A stretch of 64,000 bases of DNA from Paraescarpia echinospica (Eukaryota > Annelida > Polychaeta > Sabellida > Siboglinidae): NCBI GenBank assembly GCA_020002185.1, contig CM034542.1, forward strand, positions 53,723,858 to 53,787,857. Direction: 5' to 3'. This document shows, in pieces, positions 55,825 to 64,000 of this stretch. A program made the position numbers and the translations under genes. Below the pieces are notes generated by a model. It did not search any database. It saw nothing but the letters and a program-made list of their open reading frames with translations, and was not told the origin of the DNA. Each line of letters begins with the position of its first letter. Positions within the stretch are counted from its first letter, which is position 1.

Positions 55825-58440
55825 TTAATAATAATAAGGTAACTTTGTTTGCGCCTAAATCATTGCAAACCAAGCTCAGAGGCGCATCAATACAAAAGCC
55901 ATATTAAAGTCGTTAACAGATGGATCGATACGCCGGGGAGCTAACGTGGATATGCAAGGTTATAAAGGTAAGTTTTGAAATGAAGGCGAAATTGTATAAT
56001 ATTTTCAATTGATCTAACATTAAGAGGGAGCAAATTCCAGAGAGTTGGTGCAGCAACAGAAAATGCCCTAGTTCCAATATTGGTATTGACTCCAGGAACA
56101 AAAAAGTAAATCAGAACTAAATGATCGATGCTGGATAGTTTTTTTTTACAGGAGTAAGCAATGAATATAACTACTGGTTGTTTACATGAAAGTGTCTGAT
56201 AGGTAATGGTACAGATCTTAAACATAATACAATATCGTACAGGAAGCCAGTGCAAGGATTTCAGAAGAGGCACCGAGTGAGAAAACCGCGGAGACTGAGT
56301 TACAATCCTAGCTAAGCAATTTTTGTACACGTTGTAGCCTAATGGTATCATTAAGAGCAATATTGTGAAAATGGAATTACAATAGTCAAGCCATCTAGTA
56401 ACAAGTGCAGTTGCGATAGTTTTTGTAAGTTTGTAAGCAAATAACGGCGAATACGTCATAAATTACGAATATGACAATAGCAGCAGCAAAATGTTTCAAA
56501 AATGTGCTATTTAAAATTGAAATTATCATCAAAGATTACTCCATGATTTCGTGCTGAATGTGCAGGCGGAACACACTGGCTAAGCAGAGGTGTGGGAAAA
56601 ACCTTTTTAATTTTGTCACGCTGCCTCAGTGTACCAATTATAAGCTTTTAACGTTAATCTACTCTCAGTCATCCAAACGAGAATGTTATTAAGACTATTT
56701 CTGACCTGATCTAAGGAGCAATTAGTATTAGGCGCAGATAAAGAAATGCAAATATGGGTATCATCTGCATAAAGATGATGGTTTAGATTATGACTGTTAA
56801 TAAAAGAGTTTAGTGGTGTTTGTTTATATGCTGATTGTAACACATTAGTTAAGAGAGTTGTGCTAATGTGAGACCTTAGACGGCTAGCCACAACCTTTTC
56901 TAGTACTTTAGAAGTAAAGCTAGCTAGAAATAGGTCTATAACTGTTTTGGTCTTGTTTAGGCAGAGATGACTTCTTAAGAACTGGACTGACATGGGCGCA
57001 TTTGAAGTCATCGGGAAAGAAGGCAGAGCACAGTGATGCACTGATGATATTTGTTATAAGTATGAGTAATGTATCGAGACATGTTTTAGCAGTATAGTCG
57101 GAAATGGATCGAGAGCGCAAGACTTATTTGCGGAGGACAACATTATTTTCCTCATAGTAAACTCTGGGAAAGCTGAACAAATAAGACTAATTGTTTCCTT
57201 AAAGTGACTAGAGAACGAGTCACACAGAGACTGGATTGATATATGATCAGGTAGCGATGGAGCAGGCCGTTTGTGTAGAATGTTATTGATGCAGTTCCTT
57301 AACTGACGTGGACTATTGGACTTATTTGTGACCATATTTGTGTAATAATCTGACTTAGCTTTGGCATCTGCCTGTTACAGAGATGACATTGTTCAGAACA
57401 ACGCGACCTGTCCAGAGGTGAGCGTGATTTGCGTCATACACGCTTTAAATAATGACTGCGCCTTTTAGATAGTAACATTTTGGAAGTCAGCCATGGAGCC
57501 GGTGGCTTTTGTGACACAGTTTTGGATTTCATTGGTGCTTGTCAAGTAATGCCTTAAGTATATAAGTCAGATAGGTGTTCTTTTGGGTCTATGATAAGGT
57601 CAGATTTAACAATTTCAGCCATTAAAGTTGTAATGTCAATTCTGTAAATGGCCCTATAAGACACATTGTGTTTCGACTCTATTGGAGTTATAGGAACGTT
57701 AACATTACCAATGACAGTGTGGTGGTCTGATAACCCATCCGAAACACTAGGTGTTTGGATATTGTTACACGTTGAACGGGTTATCAAGAGGTCAAACCAA
57801 CGGCGTGTGTCGAAAAGGAAACATGTTGTATCATATCAAAGGATGCCAGAATATCATCAAACGCAGTTGTTGTTGCAGAAGGTATATCTAAATGAAGATT
57901 AAAATCACCAAGAACGTAAAATTCTGAATGAGTGATTGCCAGATTTTCCAACAGATTCTGAAAGTATTCAAAGAAATTTGCTGGGTGTCCTGGAGGGCGA
58001 TTAATGCAGATAAAATAAGCGGATAAAGAAGAATCAGAAATTTCAACGCAGATGAACTAAAAACTAGAGTATTCAGTGCTGGAATTGTAAATTAACTTTG
58101 AACTGTTGCAACACTAGAATGCCAACACCAGCACCTCGTCCAACTGAACGTGGCCGATGATGGAAAGTGTAACAAGAATGAGAAATGTTAGCAATGCATA
58201 CAGCTGTGTCATGTAGTCTAAATCAGGTCTCAGTGACAGCAAGGCTGTCTATTTTCTTACAAGTGAGTAAATCACAAAGCGAGGCTGTCTTATCTCGAAC
58301 ATATCGAACATTTATAGTAGTCTAGTAGTGGGTAGAGAATGTCACGCCTAACAGCTGGTCCAGGATTCAGACTTACATCTCCTGCTAGTAGTAGAATTAT
58401 AGTTAATTTGAAGGTTGGTGTACAGCAGTGGGTTGGCACC
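55825..58440 (-). pseudogene. L2-clade LINE with endonuclease, RT and a 2A-like motif
   Basis: Minus strand, in order: a 2A-like LLLAGDVSLNPGPAV (58,356-58,382); endonuclease start NVRYVRDKTASLCDLL, HHRPRSVGRGAGVGILV; then FICINRPPGHPANFFEYFQN and VLGDFNLHLD (about 57,890-58,010), characteristic AP-endonuclease motifs; SDHHTVIGN (about 57,720); linker; RT pieces (LYADDTHICISL near 56,760; LRSHI...QSAYK); then LHWLPVRYCIMFKICTITYQ and NIGTRAFSVAAPTLWNLLPL at 55,941-56,459. Multiple stops and frameshifts and an internal RT deletion make it inactive. The 3' end has the stem GCGCCT/AGGCGC (55,880-55,885 and 55,851-55,856) and a (TTA)n tail at 55,825-55,837. Confidence 0.9.
58356..58382 (-). other. 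2A-like translational-recoding motif GDVSLNPGP
   Basis: The minus strand encodes LLLLAGDVSLNPGP just upstream of the endonuclease domain of the L2 element. Canonical 2A is D-(V/I)-E-x-N-P-G-P. Here Ser replaces Glu but the NPGP core is intact. Similar N-terminal 2A-like sequences are known in non-LTR elements of sea urchins and other invertebrates. Confidence 0.75.
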
Positions 58441-58773
58441 AACCTTCGATTAAAACTGTGTAAACACATTTTAATAATTTCAAGGCATATGTCATAGCCA
58501 GTCCTACAAACTAAAACCGTATTATCGCTCAGTCATAGTAAAATTTTCAATTTAGATTGAGAAATTAGAAGGTAATAAAATCAGTTCACCAGACAGTTAC
58601 GCACATAAAAATAGTCATGAATGAATCAACAAAGTCACAGGGGAATCATACAAATAAAATGACTGCGTGAGTTAACGGTCTTATACAAATAACGGGCATA
58701 ACATCATGAGCGATAATACCAAACAACGCGAATTACGGTAACTAAAAAGTATAGCGCCGTCAGAAGAACAACT

Positions 58774-59312
58774 CAGAGCTTCCAAGTTGAATGAACCCAA
58801 AATAGGGAGATCTCCCTATATTATTAAAACAAAATAGGGAGATATTCCCGGTATTTTTTTTAAATGGGAACGTTTTTCGAAAGCCTCCTAAACTGAAACA
58901 CACACATACCAGCAAAACATTCAACATTAAAACATGTAGATGTACAGTGCAAAACATGAAATATGAGACAAACAAAAGACTGATCGCCAAGCAATCGTCA
59001 CTTTATTGCTTCTACGGACAGACAGACAGATGGACATACACGTCACACAGACAGACGGACAGCATAGTGCTATAAAGGTGAGTCGCCTTTCCAACCGACT
59101 CCAGCAAACCTGGCGACATCTGCAACTGGCAGCCTGTAGAGGAAACACTGATTGTGCACGCCAGCAAGGCACTCGTGGACTGCAGTGCTGTTTTTGTAAG
59201 TTTTCTAATAAAATTGGGAGATTTGTATTCTAATTCGGGAGATCGGGAGATCTTCTAGATTCTGTCAAAATTCGGGAGATCTCCCGCCAAATCGGGAGAC
59301 TTGGAAGCTCTG
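58774..59312. mobile_element. 539-bp MITE with 14-bp TIRs and GGGAGATCTCCC palindromes
   Basis: Both ends are CAGAGCTTCCAAGT (exact, inverted). Flanks ACAACT and ACCACT agree at 5 of 6 bases, a possible short target duplication. The 12-bp palindrome GGGAGATCTCCC lies near each end (about 58,806 and 59,275). The interior has GACAGACAGA and no transposase frame. Confidence 0.75.
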
Positions 59313-59577
59313 ACCACTGGCTGGATAACATCATAGATTCGATGAAGTAACAAGTCAACGCGTGGGACACTCGAGCAATCAGTTGACACACAAACTCAAC
59401 TCATGTGAACGTACACAATGTTCTCGTTTTATTGTAATGTCCTGTTATACCGAGACACCAAAAACGGAATATTTCAACTTGAGTTTGTATGGCAACACGA
59501 TGAATTCACCGAACTTTGTCAACGCAGCACAATGCTTTTGATGACTTGATTAAATCTCGTGCAGGGGCACGTATAAA
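59313..59577. other. No gene recognised
   Basis: Short spacer. Confidence 0.4.
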
Positions 59578-59845
59578 AGGTAAAGGTATTTTTATACAGC
59601 GTGCTATCCAGTCATTAGGACTGTTCAAAGCGCTTTAAGCGTCACTGTCTGGCAAACCTGTTCAATCGAACATCATCTCGATTTCTCTGGGAAGCATTCA
59701 GAATCATTCAGCCACGATGCAGTCATTGTGCGAAGAATATTCGTACACATAATTCAACCATTGTCTATTGTCAGGTACTCAGTCATACAGCTGAGTGAAC
59801 GGGAGCAACGTGGAGTGAACGAACCTGTCCATGGTCCGAAACGCG
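59578..59845 (-). mobile_element. tRNA-derived SINE, 5' head lost
   Basis: The minus strand carries the full 3' tail and body. The tail stem-loop region lies at about 59,597-59,634. GAGTGAACGGGAGCAACGTG marks the body. Sequence past 59,840 no longer matches the tRNA-like head. Confidence 0.75.
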
Positions 59846-60048
59846 TGCAAGCAAGTCACGAAGAGAACTGCGTCGATCATGGAGATATGGCAGTTTCTGG
59901 TTCCTTTTGTGGGTGGAAAAGACACTGTATGCAACCTGAATGTTGTGCGTATAGACATAAGTTTTTTTTAAATAAATATGAAATAAAACATGTCATTTTA
60001 TATAAGACAAGATAACTTGTATTAAAACTCCTACGACTATGTAGTCAA

Positions 60049-60161
60049 TATGCAACTTCTATTCAATATTTTTGTACTGTCATAAGTTCAGGGACATTTT
60101 TTATAACCCCGTGTGCAACTTCAATTCAAAATCCATGTACTATCATGAGCTCAGGGAGAAT
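60049..60161. repeat. Diverged direct duplication of ~50 bp
   Basis: TGCAACTT...CAAT...GTACTRTCATRAGYTCAGGGA occurs at about 60,059-60,092 and 60,112-60,152. It lies just outside the Harbinger ORF and may be subterminal. Confidence 0.6.
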
Positions 60162-60202
60162 TCATGTAACATTTTTAACACGATTGTTTCAATAAGGTAT
60201 CA

Positions 60203-62459
60203 TTAGGTTAAGTTTTCCTTGGAACAGGTACATGCAGTTAAAGAGTGACCACATGGTCCTGCCATGGAACAGCTACAGATGCTGACAAAAAAGAATGTCG
60301 TTAGCATAATGCACAGTTCCTTTCCAGTGAAAGTAGGATTTCTGTGAGAGGTGGAAGGAAGACCTGTTAATGCAGGGTCAGTTCTCCGTATACCAGCAAC
60401 AGTGTTATGTTCTGTGTCCTCCGTGTCTTGTACGCTTATGTACTTGTGCTTGTTTGTTTCAACTAAATAATTATGTAAACAACAAGCACCCAGTATAACA
60501 TCAGTCACCTTATCGGGTCCAAGACTGATAGTAGCTAGGGACACCCTAAACCTGTTTGATAGTATGCCAAAAGCGTTTTCGACGACACGCCTAGCTCGTG
60601 ACAGGCGGTAATTGTAGATCCGCTTTGCTCTATCTAGATTTTTGTGAGGATAGGGTTTCATTATATCAACCATTAGGGGGAAGGCGTCGTCACCTACATG
60701 ATTCGTTCCTTCCAATGTTAGGGGGAGGTACGTTAAGTGTATTTTCATCCAAAGCTTTCTTTAGCGATGAGGTGGTAAATACCCCAGCACCGCCATCACG
60801 CCCTGCTGCACCAACATTGACATACAGGAATTTGTAGTTAGCGTCTACAAGTGCTACAAGCAAAACACTGAAGAAATGTTTGTAGTTGAAGTATTCGGAA
60901 CCGCTGTCGAATGGTTGTTTGATTGCTATATATTTGCCGTCTATGGCTCCAATGCAGCACGGATAGTTCCAATTCGATACAAAGTCACCTGCAACGTTAT
61001 GTCAGTCTTCTGCTGAAGCAGGTACCTGAATAACAAAAATTATACATTTTCACATATAAGTGTTGCTTTATGTTGTCAAACATCACCTATTTCGAGTCAA
61101 GCATCAGTAGACAGTGACGAAGACACACAAGAAAATCCGTTTTAAGTCAGGTTGAGATGTAACATCTAACAGAAGAGGGGCCTCTTAGTTCGACACCAAC
61201 GCCGACGTCGACTAAATTGCCCATTAAACCGAGACCAAAGTCGTTAAAAAAGAAAAGAGAGGATGGGGAATATTTGGTTATCCAATGGCTAGCCAAATCA
61301 ATTACTGATAGAAATAAAAAGGCAAAGGTATATGGGGGTGTACCAGCTATGCCACTTACATAGGTGAAACTTTGGAGAAGTTGGATGCCAGGACAAGGTA
61401 CATAGCACAACATCAAATCAGTTCAGCAACATCCTATTTCAGGCACAGATGGGGACACTTTTCCAGCAGTCGCAACCACATGTATTCCCCATGCAACAGA
61501 CTCAAATGTTCCCTAGTCCCATTCCACAGACCCCATCCAGTCCCTCGCCAACTAGTCAAATATTCCCTCCACCAAATGCACAAAACCCATCCAACGTCTT
61601 TAATTTCCACTAATGTATGATTTCATACATATGAAATCCGATGTATGATTTTGGCACAGAATGTTATGTTTGTAAGCTTGTAGTTTTTCGTCGTGCATAT
61701 TGAATACATTATCATCTACCTGCAAGTACTTGTTTTTCATCACATGTACCAGTGCTATGCATGTCTCATAGGCTGTGCCAGAGTTCTCCCTCCTATTCGG
61801 CATGCGAACGAAAGACTGATGAAGCTCTCACCTGAAACAACATTAAAACAAATCGCTGTTGTACATCAGTATCCAAATGTTTGACTTCCATTGTCTGATG
61901 TCAGACAACTGTAACATTGTCTGTTATTTGTAATGATTGTAAATCTGCTGTTCGAGATTGTAAAAAATATTGACTTGGGTTTTTCGTCGTGATTATAAAA
62001 TTGATTCTTTTTCATGATATTTTAAATTGTATTTTCAGGATGTTATTGGTAAGCTAGTCAGCTACAAACAGGTCCTTTTCAACTTTCGTATCACACAGTC
62101 ACTATGTGTATCAATTGTACGAACGATTAAAATAGGTATTTGTGCAGTCGTGTACGCCGTACGTAAATTATGTATTATTAGTATCAATAATCGTGATTCA
62201 ATTATTATCTTTTTTGTTTACATTTGAGGTAGAGCTAACGAAATTAATACTTATTTTAAACGAAACTTAAATGCGTACCAGTTGCCAGAAATCTTTGACC
62301 CGGAGTGATGCTGAAGCTGAGCCGCATATTTGTGTCCACCTTTGGGATGTGCGGGCTCACCATGGCAAGGATAGTTCGGAATGAATCCCGGTCAAGGCGG
62401 TGGTATCGCCGAAACATCTCCGGGTCCTCAGCATCGAATTCCACACAACAGCGTGCCAT
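60203..62459 (-). pseudogene. PIF/Harbinger transposase (HARBI1-like), broken, three exons
   Basis: The DDE transposase that cuts and pastes Harbinger elements. Exon 1 (62,459-62,279): EMFRRYHRLDRDSFRTILAM...QRFLATG. Exon 2 (61,831-61,720): GESFISLSFACRI, frameshift, YETCIALVHVMKNKYLQ. Exon 3 (from 61,025): VPASAED, a TGA where Trp is expected, then GDFVSNWNYPCCIGAIDGKY, VALVDANYKFLYVNVGAAGR and DGGAGVF. A frameshift near 60,718 leads to VGDDAFPLM and LSRARRVVENAFGILSNRFR. A further frameshift precedes VPWQDHVVTL and TAA at 60,238-60,240. Donor GTACGC and acceptor TTTCAG fit between exons 1 and 2, with a GGT codon split across the junction. Acceptor TTATTCAG opens exon 3. All three catalytic acidic residues (GAIDG, ALVDA, VVENAF) survive. 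At least one nonsense change and three frameshifts indicate a dead copy. Confidence 0.9.
61065..61613 (+). pseudogene. Harbinger accessory (MADF/Myb-like partner) C-terminal remnant
   Basis: Plus-strand coding remnant inside the second intron of the antisense transposase. Pieces in order, with frameshifts: SQASVDSDEDTQENPF (acidic), STPTPTSTKLPIKPRPKSLK and KREDGEYLVIQWLAKSITD (Lys/Pro-rich linker), YIGETLEKLDARTRYIAQHQ (BESS-like dimerisation helix), and FQAQMGTLFQQSQPHVFPMQ and PSPIPQTPSSPSPTSQIF (Gln/Pro-rich tail), ending NVFNFH and TAA at 61,611-61,613. Harbinger transposons carry a second DNA-binding protein that brings the transposase to the ends. Its N-terminal DNA-binding domain is not seen here. 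Assignment is by arrangement and sequence character. Confidence 0.6.
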
Positions 62460-62586
62460 ATACTTATATACACTGACTGCTGATTCTACATACCTATGGT
62501 ATCCTTGAGAACATTGTCAAAGCCATACAGATAATGTGTGGAAATACCTCTACAGTTGTCCTTATACATGTTTATAGATTATTGCA

Positions 62587-63275
62587 GGAGTACTCCAAGG
62601 AGACCCTCTCGCCCCATACCTGTTCATCATTGTCTTGGACTATGCGTTAAGAGCTGCAACTGATCAGAGGGAAGAATGAACCCTTTCGAGGCGTCGAAAC
62701 ACCAGTATCCAGCCCGACATCTCTTTGATCTGATTTTCACGATGACATCGCTCTGTTTGCTGACACACCGCACAAAGCAGAACTCCATCAAGTTGAAAGT
62801 GCTTCTAAAGCTACTGGATTATTTTTCAATCCAAGCAAAACCAAGTACATGTACACCAATCCAGGTACAAATCCTAATCTACAGACGTTAAATGGGAGTT
62901 AAATTGAGAAAGTAGAAGACTTGAAATACCTCGGCGCATACACCAACTCTCAACATGACATCCAGTGTAGAAAAGCCCAGGCTTGGGCAGCAGCACATGC
63001 ACTGGATAATGTATGGCGTCCGTCAGTACACAGAAACACCAAACTAAACATCTTTAGTGGAACCAATCCTCGTATACGGGTGTGAATATTGGACACTGAC
63101 TCAAACGCTAGAGAAAACACTTGACGGCTCCTACACCAGACTAGTACATAAAATATACAATGTGTTCTGGCGTGATCCCAACACCAACCAGGATCTCCAC
63201 CACCGTGAGGCAACACGTCTGCGTCTCGCAGGGCATGTGATGCGCCACGATGAAATAGCTGACCAAGTCCCCCCC
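62587..63275 (+). pseudogene. Non-LTR RT remnant, heavily frameshifted
   Basis: Starts at GVLQGDPLAPYLFIIVLDYA (RT motif B region). Continues in alternating frames: a degraded catalytic area (CHDDIALFADT-like), NPSKTKYMYTNPGTNPNLQT, KVEDLKYLGAYTNSQHD, RKAQAWAAAHALDNVW, EPILVYGCEYWTLTQTLEKT, RLVHKIYNVFWRDPNTNQDL, and RLRLAGHVMRHDEIADQV (63,057-63,270). The order is that of the RT palm, thumb and C-terminal part of a non-LTR element. The clade is not certain (RTE- or R2-like rather than CR1/L2). It is 5'-truncated and abuts CT/CACT microsatellites. Confidence 0.82.
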
Positions 63276-63346
63276 CCCCGCCTCTCTCTCGCTCTCTCTC
63301 AAACACACACCACACTCACTCACTCACTCACTCACTCACTCACTCT
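63271..63346. repeat. CT then CACT microsatellite
   Basis: C-run, TCTCTCTC, ACAC, then about eight ACTC units. Confidence 0.92.
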
Positions 63347-63500
63347 CCATCAGTGTCTGTAAAATGTCTATCACAGAAAGGAGCCAGGGAAATATATCAC
63401 TAAGTACTCGTAATAAATATCATCACAAAAAACGGAACACTGGAAAAGATAATTTATTGTGAATAGTATACTTCACACTGAGAGCAGAACAAGCCATGCG

Positions 63501-64000
63501 ACTGCGTGAACCGCCGACCAGCACACGGGCACTGCTTCCATTGCTTCCACTCTCTGGTGTCCGTCACTTCACTGAACCGCTGACCAGCACACGGGCACTG
63601 CTTCCATTGCTTCCACTCTCTGGTGTCCGTCACTTCACTGAACCGCTGACCAGCACACGGGCACTGCTTTCATTGCTTCCACTCTCTGGTGTCCGTCACT
63701 TCACTGAACCGCTGACCAGCACACGGGCACTGCTTCCATTGCTTCCACTCTCTTGTGTCCGTCACTTCACTGAACCGCTGACCAGCACACGGGCACTGCT
63801 TCCATTGCTTCCACTGTCTGGTGTCCGTCACTTCACTGAACCGCTGACCAGCACACGGGCACTGCTTCCATTGCTTCCACTCTCTGGTGTCCGTCACTTC
63901 ACTGAACCGCTGACCAGCACACGGGCACTGCTTCCATTGCTTCCACTCTCTGGTGTCCGTCACTTCACTGAACCGCTGACCAGCACACGGGCACTGCTTC
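63501..64000. repeat. 66-bp minisatellite running off the window edge
   Basis: At least seven nearly identical copies, period exactly 66 bp (22 codons). The minus strand reads EVTDTREWKQWKQCPCAGQR + FS per unit, open from 63,670 to the window edge and closed at 63,670 by a Trp-to-TGA change in one copy. The plus strand is also open (ALLPLLPLSGVRHFTEPLTS per unit). The array is probably non-coding, but the true extent lies outside the window. Confidence 0.93.

Noticed and set aside
60598..60837. Plus-strand 79-codon frame over the Harbinger exon
   Set aside because: It is the antisense shadow of the DDE domain.

Overview
This is animal nuclear DNA, not bacterial or organellar. It contains tRNA-derived SINEs, CR1, L2 and RTE-type LINEs, a Penelope-like element with a GIY-YIG domain, hAT, PIF/Harbinger and other DNA-transposon remnants. 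It also has very long CA, TA, GA and CATA microsatellites, at least six minisatellite arrays, and almost no host coding sequence. This mix fits a marine invertebrate such as a lophotrochozoan or basal deuterostome. The species cannot be named from the window alone. No rRNA, functional tRNA or CRISPR was found. The long evenly spaced arrays are minisatellites.

Layout. 0-5 kb: SINEs, one split by a hAT element, then a dead CR1 LINE. 5-15 kb: a 45-bp minisatellite, long microsatellites, CpG-rich patches and SINEs. 10.6-12.3 kb and 15.7-17.5 kb hold inverted-repeat complexes. 18.2-19.2 kb is a 46-bp minisatellite. 19.3-23.5 kb is a candidate CACTA-type element bounded by CACTRTAAAAA ends and holding 19-bp and 23/25-bp arrays. 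24-28 kb is gene-free and partly CpG-rich. 28.5-29.8 kb is a 37-bp minisatellite. 30.7 kb has an RTE-like tail. 36.2-38.4 kb has a 414-nt homopurine tract, CATA/CACA repeats and a 5'-truncated L2 LINE. 38.5-39.5 kb is a Penelope-like remnant. 40.8-52.7 kb holds dispersed repeats, MITEs and a decayed multicopy ORF (48.0-49.7 kb) between inverted repeats. 54.6-55.4 kb is the only intact host-type gene. 55.8-58.4 kb is a decayed antisense L2 LINE with a 2A-like motif. 58.8-59.3 kb is a MITE. 60.2-62.5 kb is a broken PIF/Harbinger transposase with its accessory gene inside an intron. 62.6-63.3 kb is another LINE RT remnant. 63.5-64.0 kb is a 66-bp minisatellite running off the edge.

The one plausible functional protein is a single-exon trans-2-enoyl-CoA reductase-like (TECR/SRD5A family) membrane enzyme at 54,576-55,385. 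Everything else recognisable is mobile DNA at various stages of decay. The most interesting relationships are: the tRNA-SINE family and two L2 LINEs share a 3' AGCGC...GCGCT stem-loop, suggesting LINE-SINE partnership; the antisense L2 carries GDVSLNPGP; the Harbinger remnant keeps all three catalytic acidic residues despite several breaks; and a multicopy nuclease-like ORF is framed by inverted repeats with TA flanks.
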